Assembly (NCBI RefSeq): GCF_014203835.1
Contig: NZ_JACHJW010000001.1
Span: 5,406,501-5,470,500, forward strand
DNA from: Micromonospora polyrhachis
Lineage (GTDB): Bacteria; Actinomycetota; Actinomycetes; Mycobacteriales; Micromonosporaceae
DNA: 64,000 nt
Reading direction: 5' to 3'
The notes below the pieces were generated by a model. The model was not told the origin of the DNA and did not search any database. It was given only the letters and a program-made list of their open reading frames with translations. Every line of letters starts with the position of its first letter. The stretch's first letter is position 1. The translations under genes were made by a program, and so were the position numbers. Shown here piece by piece: positions 8,964 through 15,918 of this stretch.

Positions 8964-9312
8964 CTGCGGCACTCGGTCGGGTGTCGCTGCCCTGACCGTC
9001 CCGGTCAACCCGGATGATCACATCGGTGATGAGGGGGATGACCTCGTTGATCCGTGGCTCGATCCTGCGGGGGGCGGCGGTCAGCCTCGGGTCGTCCATG
9101 CTCATGACCGGTGCCCGAGCCCCGGGCACGATCGCCTCGAACTGTTCGACGACGTCATCGAGGTCGCGCAGATCCGGTGCGGTGAGCGCGGCAGCCAGGT
9201 CGTCCACCGCTTTCGCCGCGAGTTGCCAATCGTCCGGAGTGAGCCGCCAGTTGGCGGCGGCTTCGAGGAGGTTTCTCAACATGACCAGGTCTCGGTACAG
9301 TTGTTTCGCCAT
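8953..9312 (-). CDS. CATRA-associated small protein (CATASP-like)
   Basis: The protein has 119 residues and starts ATG with GGGGAGAG immediately upstream. It is all helical, beginning MAKQLYRDLVMLRNLLEAA and containing WRLTPDDWQLAAKAVDDLA. Its stop overlaps the CATRA start by 11 nt, so the two are translationally coupled. A small helical protein directly upstream of a CATRA gene is the usual pairing, hence the call. It has no enzymatic motif. It may act as adaptor or inhibitor of its partner, but that is inferred from synteny only. Confidence 0.65.
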   Translation of the reverse strand: MAKQLYRDLVMLRNLLEAAANWRLTPDDWQLAAKAVDDLAAALTAPDLRDLDDVVEQFEAIVPGARAPVMSMDDPRLTAAPRRIEPRINEVIPLITDVIIRVDRDGQGSDTRPSAADVR

Positions 9313-9509
9313 GCTCTCCCCATTGCGATGATCGCTTGCGGTGAATGCTAGCAGCGCTGGTCAACATGGACGCTTGTGTTCTTCCGGGCGGGATGTCAAT
9401 GCCCGGTGTGGTCGGATATCGGACGAGGTCGATCCGACTATTGATGCGGTTGCTTGAGTCGGCGAGTATTGCTGGACCAAATCAAGCGGGAAAGGGCCGA
9501 ACTGTCGTG

Positions 9510-10856
9510 ATGAGTGTGGAGCAACTCCGCGATTACTGCCCGAAGATTCGCCGGCACCAACTGACCGTCGACGAACAGCTGATCGACATGATAGAGGCGG
9601 ACGTCCAGGAGTACCGCAGCTATCTTCGTGACCCTCGGCCCCAACTGCCACCGGCGGAGTTGGCGGAGCTGCTGCCGCTGATGGGCTGGCTGATCCTGGA
9701 AGCGTCACTGTCGCGACTGTGGGAGATCACGGCCGGCTACGAGGTGCTGAGTGGCCCGCAGCGGGACCGAAGCGAGGCCGCCGTCGAGCTGATCGCGCGG
9801 GCGGGGGACGCCGCTAGGTCGTTGCCGTGGCCCGAGTTCGCGCCACGGGCACTGGGGGCGATCCGTGCCCAGGCGCTCGCCGCCTCGAAACGGGACACCG
9901 AGAGCGGCTACGACGACGCCTGGATTCTCCACCAGGAGGCCAAGGCGAAGCACGCCAGCTATCTGGACAGCCACGGCACCGACCCGGCCCGCGAGCGCTA
10001 CGTTCGCGACCTCGGTGAGGTGTTGTTGCAGCTCGCGTTGGCCGAGACGGGCACGGCCTGCCGTACGGCGGAACGCGTGCTCGGGCGATGGGCCGAGGGC
10101 AAGGTGGAGGGGACCTGGACCGAGGCGGACAGTGCTCGTTGGACGCAGCGCATGTATCGCCAGTTGGCCGACGGAGCCGCGATCGGTGCCCGAGCCCTGG
10201 ACATCGCCCGGGGCATCGAGGAACGTTGGGGCTTCACGCACTACGTGAGCGAGGATCGCCTGGCCCTGCCGACGAGCTACCGGCTACCCGCGATCATGAC
10301 GGCTCGGGCCATCCTGCTGATGATCTCGATGAGCCCGGAGATGGAGGCGCTGGGCCGGCTGCCGGGCGACGGCTTCGAGACCTGGGCTGAGGCGCGGGCC
10401 GACCTGCTGAAGCGCTTCGAGGATGCCTATCGCTACATCGAGCGGCCGGTGCACAACGAGAACGGCGAGCCGTGGCCCCTGCTCGGGGACCACGAACGGT
10501 CGGTGGTCCAGCTTCGTCTACACCTCGCGTTGCTCGCGCCGGGATACGACTTCGCGGCGGATAGCGTCTTCGATCCGTGTGTCGCGGCCAATCCGCTCGA
10601 CGATGACGCGGTGACGGCGATGTCGAGCTGGCTCGCCGCAGTCGGTGACGACGGTGGGCAGCGCGGGGACGCGAACGTGGTAGGCAGCGCCACCAAGCCG
10701 AGCTTCATCAGGTCGGTCGAGACCGTACGCGAGGCGCTCGGCGGGTCGAGCGGGTATGCCCAGTGGCGCCGCGACTGGTTCGAACTCGACCGGTACTGCG
10801 ACGAGGACGGCCGTCGGGAGCGGGTGGACCAGGCGCTGGGCGATGCCGAGGAGTGA
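9510..10856 (+). CDS. Large all-helical protein of unknown function
   Basis: The protein has 448 residues. I chose the ATG at 9510 (MSVEQLRDYCPKIRRHQ) because the upstream codons look non-coding, although the frame is open from 9345. The protein is rich in Glu, Arg and Leu helices, contains several aromatic residues at helix ends, and has no obvious catalytic motif, signal or membrane segment. I do not recognise it. It is divergent from the CATASP-CATRA pair and lies 7 nt before a small gene later split by an insertion element. A structural or sensor role in the island is conceivable but unsupported by motifs. Confidence 0.6.
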   Translation: MSVEQLRDYCPKIRRHQLTVDEQLIDMIEADVQEYRSYLRDPRPQLPPAELAELLPLMGWLILEASLSRLWEITAGYEVLSGPQRDRSEAAVELIARAGDAARSLPWPEFAPRALGAIRAQALAASKRDTESGYDDAWILHQEAKAKHASYLDSHGTDPARERYVRDLGEVLLQLALAETGTACRTAERVLGRWAEGKVEGTWTEADSARWTQRMYRQLADGAAIGARALDIARGIEERWGFTHYVSEDRLALPTSYRLPAIMTARAILLMISMSPEMEALGRLPGDGFETWAEARADLLKRFEDAYRYIERPVHNENGEPWPLLGDHERSVVQLRLHLALLAPGYDFAADSVFDPCVAANPLDDDAVTAMSSWLAAVGDDGGQRGDANVVGSATKPSFIRSVETVREALGGSSGYAQWRRDWFELDRYCDEDGRRERVDQALGDAEE

Positions 10857-10912
10857 CCCCCCGATGGACATCGAAGCTGTCATGGACTATCTGGTGGAGC
10901 ACAGGGATCCCC

Positions 10913-10922
10913 ACCTGCCTCC
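10913..10922. repeat. Target-site duplication, left copy
   Basis: ACCTGCCTCC lies directly against the left terminal inverted repeat. The identical 10 bases occur at 13159-13168 against the right repeat. Ten base pairs is within the 8-10 bp range of ISAs1-family insertions. Confidence 0.92.
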
Positions 10923-10940
10923 CAGGGCCCCGGCAAAGTC
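10923..10940. repeat. Left terminal inverted repeat of ISAs1-type element
   Basis: CAGGGCCCCGGCAAAGTC pairs as an inverted repeat with 13141-13158, with 17 of 18 positions matching. This would be the transposase binding and cleavage site. Confidence 0.9.
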
Positions 10941-10941
10941 G

Positions 10942-12110
10942 TCAGGTGATGCCGAGCAGTGCCACCGGGCGGGTGCTGTCGCGGGCGTGATGTCGGTTGG
11001 CGGCGGCGATGTTGGTGACTCCGGTCAGGCGTAGGGCGTCGATCGCGGCGTTGCGTAACGCGGCCATGACCTCGGGTCCGGTGCCGGTGCGGATCTGGCT
11101 GCGGTCTTCGTCGTAGGTGACGTCGCGTACCCAGTGGATTCTGTTCTCGATTGACCAGTGCCCGCGGATCAAGCTGGCCAGTTGTGCCGGTTGTGCCTGG
11201 TGGACGCGGAGATCGGTGATGGCGTAGACGGTCTCGGTGGTGAAGTTTTCGGCTGGTCGAGGCGGCGTCTGCGGCGGCGGATCTGGATGGCTTGGGCGGC
11301 GTGCGGGAAGTCGATGCCGGTGGAGATCGTCAGGATCTTCAGGCTGCGGATCTCGCGGCGGCCGTGTCCGCGATCGGTGTCGCGGGTGGCTTCTGGGACT
11401 GCCCGCCAGGGCAGCGTGGTGAACTGGGCGTGCAGGTGGGGCTGGTTGCCTTTGACGGTCAGGATCCAGTGCGCGCCGCGTTGCGCGAGGTAGGTGACGT
11501 GCTCGCGTTGGCAGTGCAGGGCGTCGGCGGTGATCACGGTGTCGCGCAGGTCGCTGATCTGGTCGAGCAGCGGCGCAAATCGGGTAATCTCGTTGGTCTT
11601 GCCGTCGACGTCGATGCTGGCCTGGACCACGCCGGTGGCCTGGTCGCAGGCGGTCATCGTGCGCCGAGCGGCGGTCTCGGTGTTGCGGGAGCCGCGCAGG
11701 GTCTTGCCGTCGATGGCGATCGCCCGGCCGGCCGTCTAGGTGGTGGCGGTGGCCCGACCGGCGAGCCAGACACTGATCGCCGCGGTCAGTAGCTGCGGGT
11801 CCATGGCCTGCAACAGCCGACGGATCATCGCCTCCGACGGGCGCCGGTCGGCAGCCATGCCCAGGGCGAGCGCCGTTGCCGCCGGCACGTCGGCGACCCA
11901 TTCGGCGATCGCGGCGTACGAGCGGTAGCCGGCGACCACGGCACATACGGCTGCGGTGACCACGACCGTCAGCCGATGCCGGACACCTCGCCTGGCAGGT
12001 GGATCAGGCGGAGAGGCGAGCGCTTCGGGCAGCCCACCAGCGGTTTCGGCAACGGTTAGAGCCGGTGCGCAGGACAGGGACGAGATCAGCGATGATGGCA
12101 GCGTGGGCAT
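10942..12110 (-). pseudogene. ISAs1-family transposase, inactivated
   Basis: The reading frame begins at ATG 12110 and contains typical ISAs1 segments: [61 protein letters not shown], and near the end [26 protein letters not shown]. An in-frame TAG at 11736-11738 interrupts the protein before DGKTLRG. A second lesion near 11245 (one base missing around CCGAAAAC) moves the rest, [20 protein letters not shown], into another frame that ends at 10942. Two independent lesions mean no full transposase can be made, so the element can no longer move on its own. Confidence 0.88.
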
Positions 12111-12226
12111 GACTCACTTTGGGCGATCAGCATGGCGTAGAGAACCTTGATGATCTTCTGAGACCCTCGCCCTCCCCACCGGTCGTCACCTCCACGAAGA
12201 CTCCGCCAGCCCCTCCAACGATCACA

Positions 12227-12349
12227 TCATTCGGAGATCTCGAAGTCTTTGGCGATCTGCGCGATCGTCACGCCCGGCTCGTGATGGCGGGCCACGCGCA
12301 CGACGTCCTCGCGGAACTCCTTGGGACGGGACTTGGGCACGGGAGACAT
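12227..12349 (-). pseudogene. IS3-family transposase OrfA fragment
   Basis: The ATG at 12349 starts MSPVPKSRPKEFREDVVRVA followed by HHEPGVTIAQIAKDFEIS and a stop, 40 residues. This is the first part of the IS3 OrfA helix-turn-helix, which is normally about 100 residues. The C-terminal leucine zipper and the whole OrfB integrase are absent, so it is a remnant. Its presence inside the ISAs1-type element shows that foreign DNA was nested there. Confidence 0.75.
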
Positions 12350-12536
12350 CCTTTCAGCAGCGCCACACAGCGCTACAAGTCAGGTGTCACCTATCCGTAC
12401 AGCAGACCCGGCCGGGGCCGGTGACCGTGCGTGGACAAGTCAGCTCAAAGGTACGAGACCATTCAGACCAAGGGTCACACGCACGGCCACCAGACCACAG
12501 CCCAGCACAATCAGGCCGCGACAGCGATCCTCGCAG

Positions 12537-13121
12537 TCAGCCCAGGGTCGCTCGGATGACAGCGGCGTCCCCGTCCAGTTCCAGCAGGCGTACGACCCAC
12601 CCTCCTGGTTCGGGTTCGGCTCCGGGTTGGTCGCATCCGACTCGCCCGCCGCCGTCGGCGTGTATCGCCACAGTGCACCCGGGCCCTGCCATGAAGCCGC
12701 CACCGCCGCCCCTGCCATTGGCGTCGGTCAGTCGCACCCTGACACCGCCATCCTCCACGGAGGACGACACCGTCCACCTGCCGAGTGGGAATTTGACCGA
12801 ACCGGAGAAGGACACTTTGCAGTCGCCGTCGGCACACGCCGTGTACTTGGTGCCGCCCCCGCTCGGCGCCTCCGTCCTCTGTGCCGCTTCGGTCTCCCGT
12901 GACTTGTCCGCGGTGGGGGAGGAAGATGCGGAAGGTTCGGCGTCACGGGGACTTGGGGGGGAAGCAGCGCGGGAGGCGGTCGCGGTAGCGGCGGTGTCAG
13001 GGCTCGACCACGTGGCATCGGAGGACGATTCCGCCTTGGAGTCGCAGCCGGCTACGGTCAAGACCAGCAGTAACGCTCCGATCGCTGTGCGTTTTGCGGA
13101 GGAAAGTCGGCAATGCTGCAT
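12537..13121 (-). CDS. Predicted secreted lipoprotein, passenger in the element
   Basis: The protein has 194 residues. A basic N-terminus, the hydrophobic run AIGALLLVLTVAGC and the lipobox VAGC with Cys at about residue 26 predict lipidation and anchoring on the outer face of the membrane. Residues 27-85 are a Ser/Ala/Pro/Thr-rich disordered spacer. The remainder is a small, probably beta-rich domain with CADGDCKVSFSG and a Gly-rich segment containing two more Cys that could form disulphides. Function unknown. The start lies only 20 nt inside the right inverted repeat, so its promoter must lie in the repeat or in flanking DNA. Confidence 0.7.
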   Translation of the reverse strand: MQHCRLSSAKRTAIGALLLVLTVAGCDSKAESSSDATWSSPDTAATATASRAASPPSPRDAEPSASSSPTADKSRETEAAQRTEAPSGGGTKYTACADGDCKVSFSGSVKFPLGRWTVSSSVEDGGVRVRLTDANGRGGGGGFMAGPGCTVAIHADGGGRVGCDQPGAEPEPGGWVVRLLELDGDAAVIRATLG

Positions 13122-13140
13122 GCGCGGAGTCTAGTGGCCC

Positions 13141-13158
13141 GACTTTGCCGGAGCCCTG
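13141..13158. repeat. Right terminal inverted repeat of ISAs1-type element
   Basis: GACTTTGCCGGAGCCCTG is the inverted counterpart of 10923-10940, with a single mismatch at the sixth base from the outer end. Confidence 0.9.
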
Positions 13159-13168
13159 ACCTGCCTCC
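13159..13168. repeat. Target-site duplication, right copy
   Basis: ACCTGCCTCC, identical to 10913-10922. The bases after it restore the reading frame of the interrupted 46-codon gene. The following stretch 13251-13546 shows no convincing gene. Confidence 0.92.
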
Positions 13169-13546
13169 CGGATACCTTTCCGAGCAACTCTTGTCGCTTT
13201 CGTGGATCGTCGATGTCGATGAGGGCGCTCGGATCTGGCTGATTCGGTGAAGAGGAAGTTTCCATCAATGGCGCCAGATGTGGATAGCTGGCCGAAGAGT
13301 TGGCATCGCGCCTGGACTGCCCGTGAAGAGCGCTCGGGTGGTGGCGTTGCGCCGTCGGCGAGACGTTTGATCGAAGCGCCTATCGCTATGAGTTCGATTG
13401 GCGCTGAGAAGGTTCCTCGCCTTGGTGTGTATGGCCGCCATGCTCCGTCGTGCCGCGCAGGCGTAGGGCGTCCTGGAATCCGGGCTGCCCGCTCTGAGGT
13501 GCAGTCAACCCGTATGCAGCGGTGCTCTTACCTGCTCGTGGTAGCT

Positions 13547-13564
13547 TTTACTCATGCAAGTAAA
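13547..13564. promoter_or_regulatory. Candidate TetR operator over the start codon
   Basis: TTTACTCATGCAAGTAAA has 6-bp inverted arms (TTTACT/AGTAAA) around a 6-nt centre that contains the ATG of the following TetR gene. A palindrome at this place would let the regulator repress its own operon. No binding data are available. Confidence 0.5.
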
Positions 13565-14177
13565 CAGTGGTCCGTCGAACCGTCGTACCGTCACCAACGA
13601 GGCCCGGCGGGCGCAGATCATCGCGTACGCGATCGAGACCATCGCCGAGCTGGGCTACGCCGGTGCGTCCTTCGCGCAGATCGCCAAGCGTGCCGGGCTG
13701 AGCAGCACCCGGCTGATCTCTTACCACTTTGCCGGCAAGGACGAGCTGATGGTCGAGGTGATGCGGACGGTGCTGGCGGAGTTCGCAGCCTTCGTGCAGC
13801 GCCACGCGGTGGCCGACACCATCGCCGGTGAGTTGCGTGCGTTGATCGAGGCCAACGTGGACTTCATGCGTGAGCATCGCGCCCACCTGGTGGCGCTGAA
13901 CGAGATCGCCGCCAACGCGCGTGGCACCGGCGAGGTCGCCGCGCAGACAACGGCGATCGCCGAGTCCGATCTTGCCGGGTTGGCGGAACTCCTCCGCCGG
14001 GGACAGCGTGCCGGCGAGTTCCGGGAGTTCGACACCCGGGTCCTCGCGGTGGCGGTGCTCGCGCTGCGGGACGCGGTCGTCGCCCAACTCGCCAAGGACC
14101 CCCATCTGGACCTCGCGCCCTACCGGCGGGAGTTGGCGACGCTAGTCGACCTGGCGACCAGGAAGGAGACGTCATGA
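13554..14177 (+). CDS. TetR/AcrR family transcriptional regulator
   Basis: The protein has 207 residues. The N-terminal DNA-binding domain (about 14-60) reads RRAQIIAYAIETIAELGYAG, then FAQIAKRAGLSSTRLISYHF and a KDELM ending, the classic TetR helix-turn-helix. The C-terminal ligand and dimer domain is unique to each member. The stop overlaps the esterase start by 4 nt (ATGA), so both are co-translated, and the palindrome at 13547-13564 suggests autorepression. The esterase substrate or product could be the inducer, but this is inference. Confidence 0.9.
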   Translation: MQVNSGPSNRRTVTNEARRAQIIAYAIETIAELGYAGASFAQIAKRAGLSSTRLISYHFAGKDELMVEVMRTVLAEFAAFVQRHAVADTIAGELRALIEANVDFMREHRAHLVALNEIAANARGTGEVAAQTTAIAESDLAGLAELLRRGQRAGEFREFDTRVLAVAVLALRDAVVAQLAKDPHLDLAPYRRELATLVDLATRKETS

Positions 14178-15916
14178 CAGTGACGGGCTACCGGAGCGCA
14201 CTGGCCGCCGTACTGGCCGGGCTCATCGTCACGACCACAGCCACGGCAGCCACAGCGGCCACAGCCACGGCAGCCACAGTCACAGCGGCTACCGGCATCG
14301 AGGGGGACAGGATGGAGAGCAACGACAGCATCGTGGTGCGTACCGAGGGTGGTCCGGTGCGCGGTTGGCGGACCGGCGAGCACCGAAAGTTCCAGGGCAT
14401 TCCGTACGCGGCACCGCCGACCGGTGAGCTGCGCTGGCGGGCGCCGCAGCCGGTCGTACCGTGGCAGGCGCCCCGGGATGCCACCAAGCCGGGCAGTCCC
14501 TGCCCACAACTGCCATCGTCCTACGCGGACGTGAGTAGCGTCGACGAGGACTGTCTGTTCCTCAACATCACCGCGCCGCGAGACGCGTACCGGGGTGCTC
14601 ACAAGCCCGTGCTGGTGTGGATCCACGGCGACGGTGCGGTCGGGGCCGGGCACTTCTTCGACGCCGACCGGCTGGCTGCCGACGGCGACAGTGTCGTCGT
14701 CACCATCAACTACCGGCTCGGCGTGTTCGGTGGCTTCGGCCTGCCGGGACTCGCCGGCAGTGGGACCTTCGGCCTCCAGGACCAGCAGGCGGCGCTGCGC
14801 TGGGTACGGCGCAACATCGCCGCCTTTGGTGGTGACCCGGGCAACGTGACCCTCTTCGGGGTCTCCTACGGGGCAACGGCCACCACCGCACACCTGACCG
14901 CACCGGGATCGGCGGGCCTGTTCGACCGGGCCATCGTCGAAAGCGGTTTCGCCCTGATGGACATGCCGGCCGAGTCGATGCACCCGGGCGGCGAGGCGCT
15001 GCCCTGGTGGGCTTGGCGGCCGGAAGCGGAAGTCGCCGAGATCGGTGCCTGGGTGGCCGGGGAACTCGGCTGTGACCCGAGCGAGCCGGCCCAGGCCGTG
15101 GCCTGCCTGCGTACCCTGCCAGTCGAAAGGCTGCTGGAGTTTCCGCAGGTGATGAACATTTTCCAGAGCATGGCGTACGGCGGTCAGACCCTGCCGGACC
15201 TGCCGGCGCAGGCATTGCGGGCCGGTCGGTTCCACCGGGTCCCGGTCATCTCCGGGGCCACCCGCGACGAGCACCGTACCTTCGTCGGGATGTTCCGGGT
15301 GCTCGCCGGCCATCCGGTTTCCGCTGCGGACTATCCGAAGTTGCTGGCCCAGGCGTTCGGATCAGAGCAGGTTCCGGCGATCATGCTGAACTATCCGTTG
15401 ACCGATGCTGAGTCGCCCAGCCTGACCTGGGCCCGGGTCCTCACCGACCGGCTCTGGGCGAAGTCCACCTTCGAACAGAACCAGTTGTTCGCCACCAGGA
15501 TGCCGACCTACGCCTACGAGTTCGCCGACCCGTTCCCGCCGGTCTCCCTGCCGTTCCCGCCGGACTTCCCGCCGGGCGCCTACCACGCCGCGGACACGTC
15601 GTACGTCTTCCGGGACGAGCAGTTCACCTCGGCCGCCAGCCTCGAACAGCTCCGGCTCTCCGATCGGATGATCAGCTACTGGAGCAACTTCGCCCGTACC
15701 GGTGATCCGAACGGTCCCGGCCTGCCCCGCTGGTCGCGGTTCGACGGTCGCCAGCCGGTGCCGTACGTCCAGTCGTTGGCCCCCGGCTGCATCGGGGCAG
15801 TCGACTACGCGGCGGAGCATCGCCTGGCCTTCTGGACCAGCCAGCACCAGCCCGCCACGGCCGCCAGCCAGCACCGGCCCGCCACGGCCGCCAGCCCGCA
15901 CCAGCCCGCCAGCTAG
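14174..15916 (+). CDS. Secreted type B carboxylesterase
   Basis: The protein has 580 residues. The N-terminus has a basic start and a long Ala/Thr hydrophobic segment, a likely signal peptide running to about residue 40. The fold is that of type B carboxylesterases/lipases: FQGIPYAAPPTGELRW, EDCLFLNITAP, the oxyanion segment VWIHGDGAVGAG, the nucleophile elbow LFGVSYGATAT (Ser in GVSYG, where GESAG is usual) and a catalytic His in AYHAADTSYVF. The C-terminal 25 residues repeat QHxPATAAS, a low-complexity tail. It hydrolyses carboxylic esters outside the cell, substrate unknown. Translation is coupled to the TetR gene. Confidence 0.88.
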   Translation: MTVTGYRSALAAVLAGLIVTTTATAATAATATAATVTAATGIEGDRMESNDSIVVRTEGGPVRGWRTGEHRKFQGIPYAAPPTGELRWRAPQPVVPWQAPRDATKPGSPCPQLPSSYADVSSVDEDCLFLNITAPRDAYRGAHKPVLVWIHGDGAVGAGHFFDADRLAADGDSVVVTINYRLGVFGGFGLPGLAGSGTFGLQDQQAALRWVRRNIAAFGGDPGNVTLFGVSYGATATTAHLTAPGSAGLFDRAIVESGFALMDMPAESMHPGGEALPWWAWRPEAEVAEIGAWVAGELGCDPSEPAQAVACLRTLPVERLLEFPQVMNIFQSMAYGGQTLPDLPAQALRAGRFHRVPVISGATRDEHRTFVGMFRVLAGHPVSAADYPKLLAQAFGSEQVPAIMLNYPLTDAESPSLTWARVLTDRLWAKSTFEQNQLFATRMPTYAYEFADPFPPVSLPFPPDFPPGAYHAADTSYVFRDEQFTSAASLEQLRLSDRMISYWSNFARTGDPNGPGLPRWSRFDGRQPVPYVQSLAPGCIGAVDYAAEHRLAFWTSQHQPATAASQHRPATAASPHQPAS

Positions 15917-15918
15917 CT

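Larger units (their letters stand above)
10923..13158. mobile_element. 2,236-bp ISAs1-family element with passenger DNA
   Basis: The ends are 18-bp inverted repeats (10923-10940 and 13141-13158) that differ at one position, and both are flanked by the same 10-bp target duplication. The left half holds an ISAs1 transposase with an amber stop and a frameshift. The right half, about 1 kb, holds an IS3 orfA fragment and a lipoprotein gene, which ordinary ISAs1 elements of about 1.2-1.4 kb do not carry. Either a nested insertion enlarged the element after it landed, or the whole unit moved together. The perfect duplication says the outer ends are true transposition ends. Confidence 0.88.
10864..13250 (+). 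pseudogene. 46-codon gene split by the ISAs1-type element
   Basis: The ATG at 10864 opens 19 codons that run into the left target duplication. If the element (10923-13158) and one copy of the 10-bp duplication are removed, the frame continues from 13169. It then reads GYLSEQLLSLSWIVDVDEGA and stops with TGA at 13248-13250, giving one clean 46-residue acidic protein. As it stands, the frame runs into the element, so the gene is disrupted. It lies 7 nt after the helical-protein gene and was probably its operon partner, so insertion may have inactivated part of the island. Confidence 0.8.

Noticed and set aside
12100-12160. An internal right end of the ISAs1 element at CACTTTGGGCG
   Set aside because: Only about seven bases agree with the 18-bp terminal repeat and no target duplication is seen beside it.
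12119-13134. Plus-strand frames within the right half of the ISAs1-type element
   Set aside because: Their products lack motifs, while the minus strand shows a signal peptide with lipobox and an IS3 OrfA helix-turn-helix.
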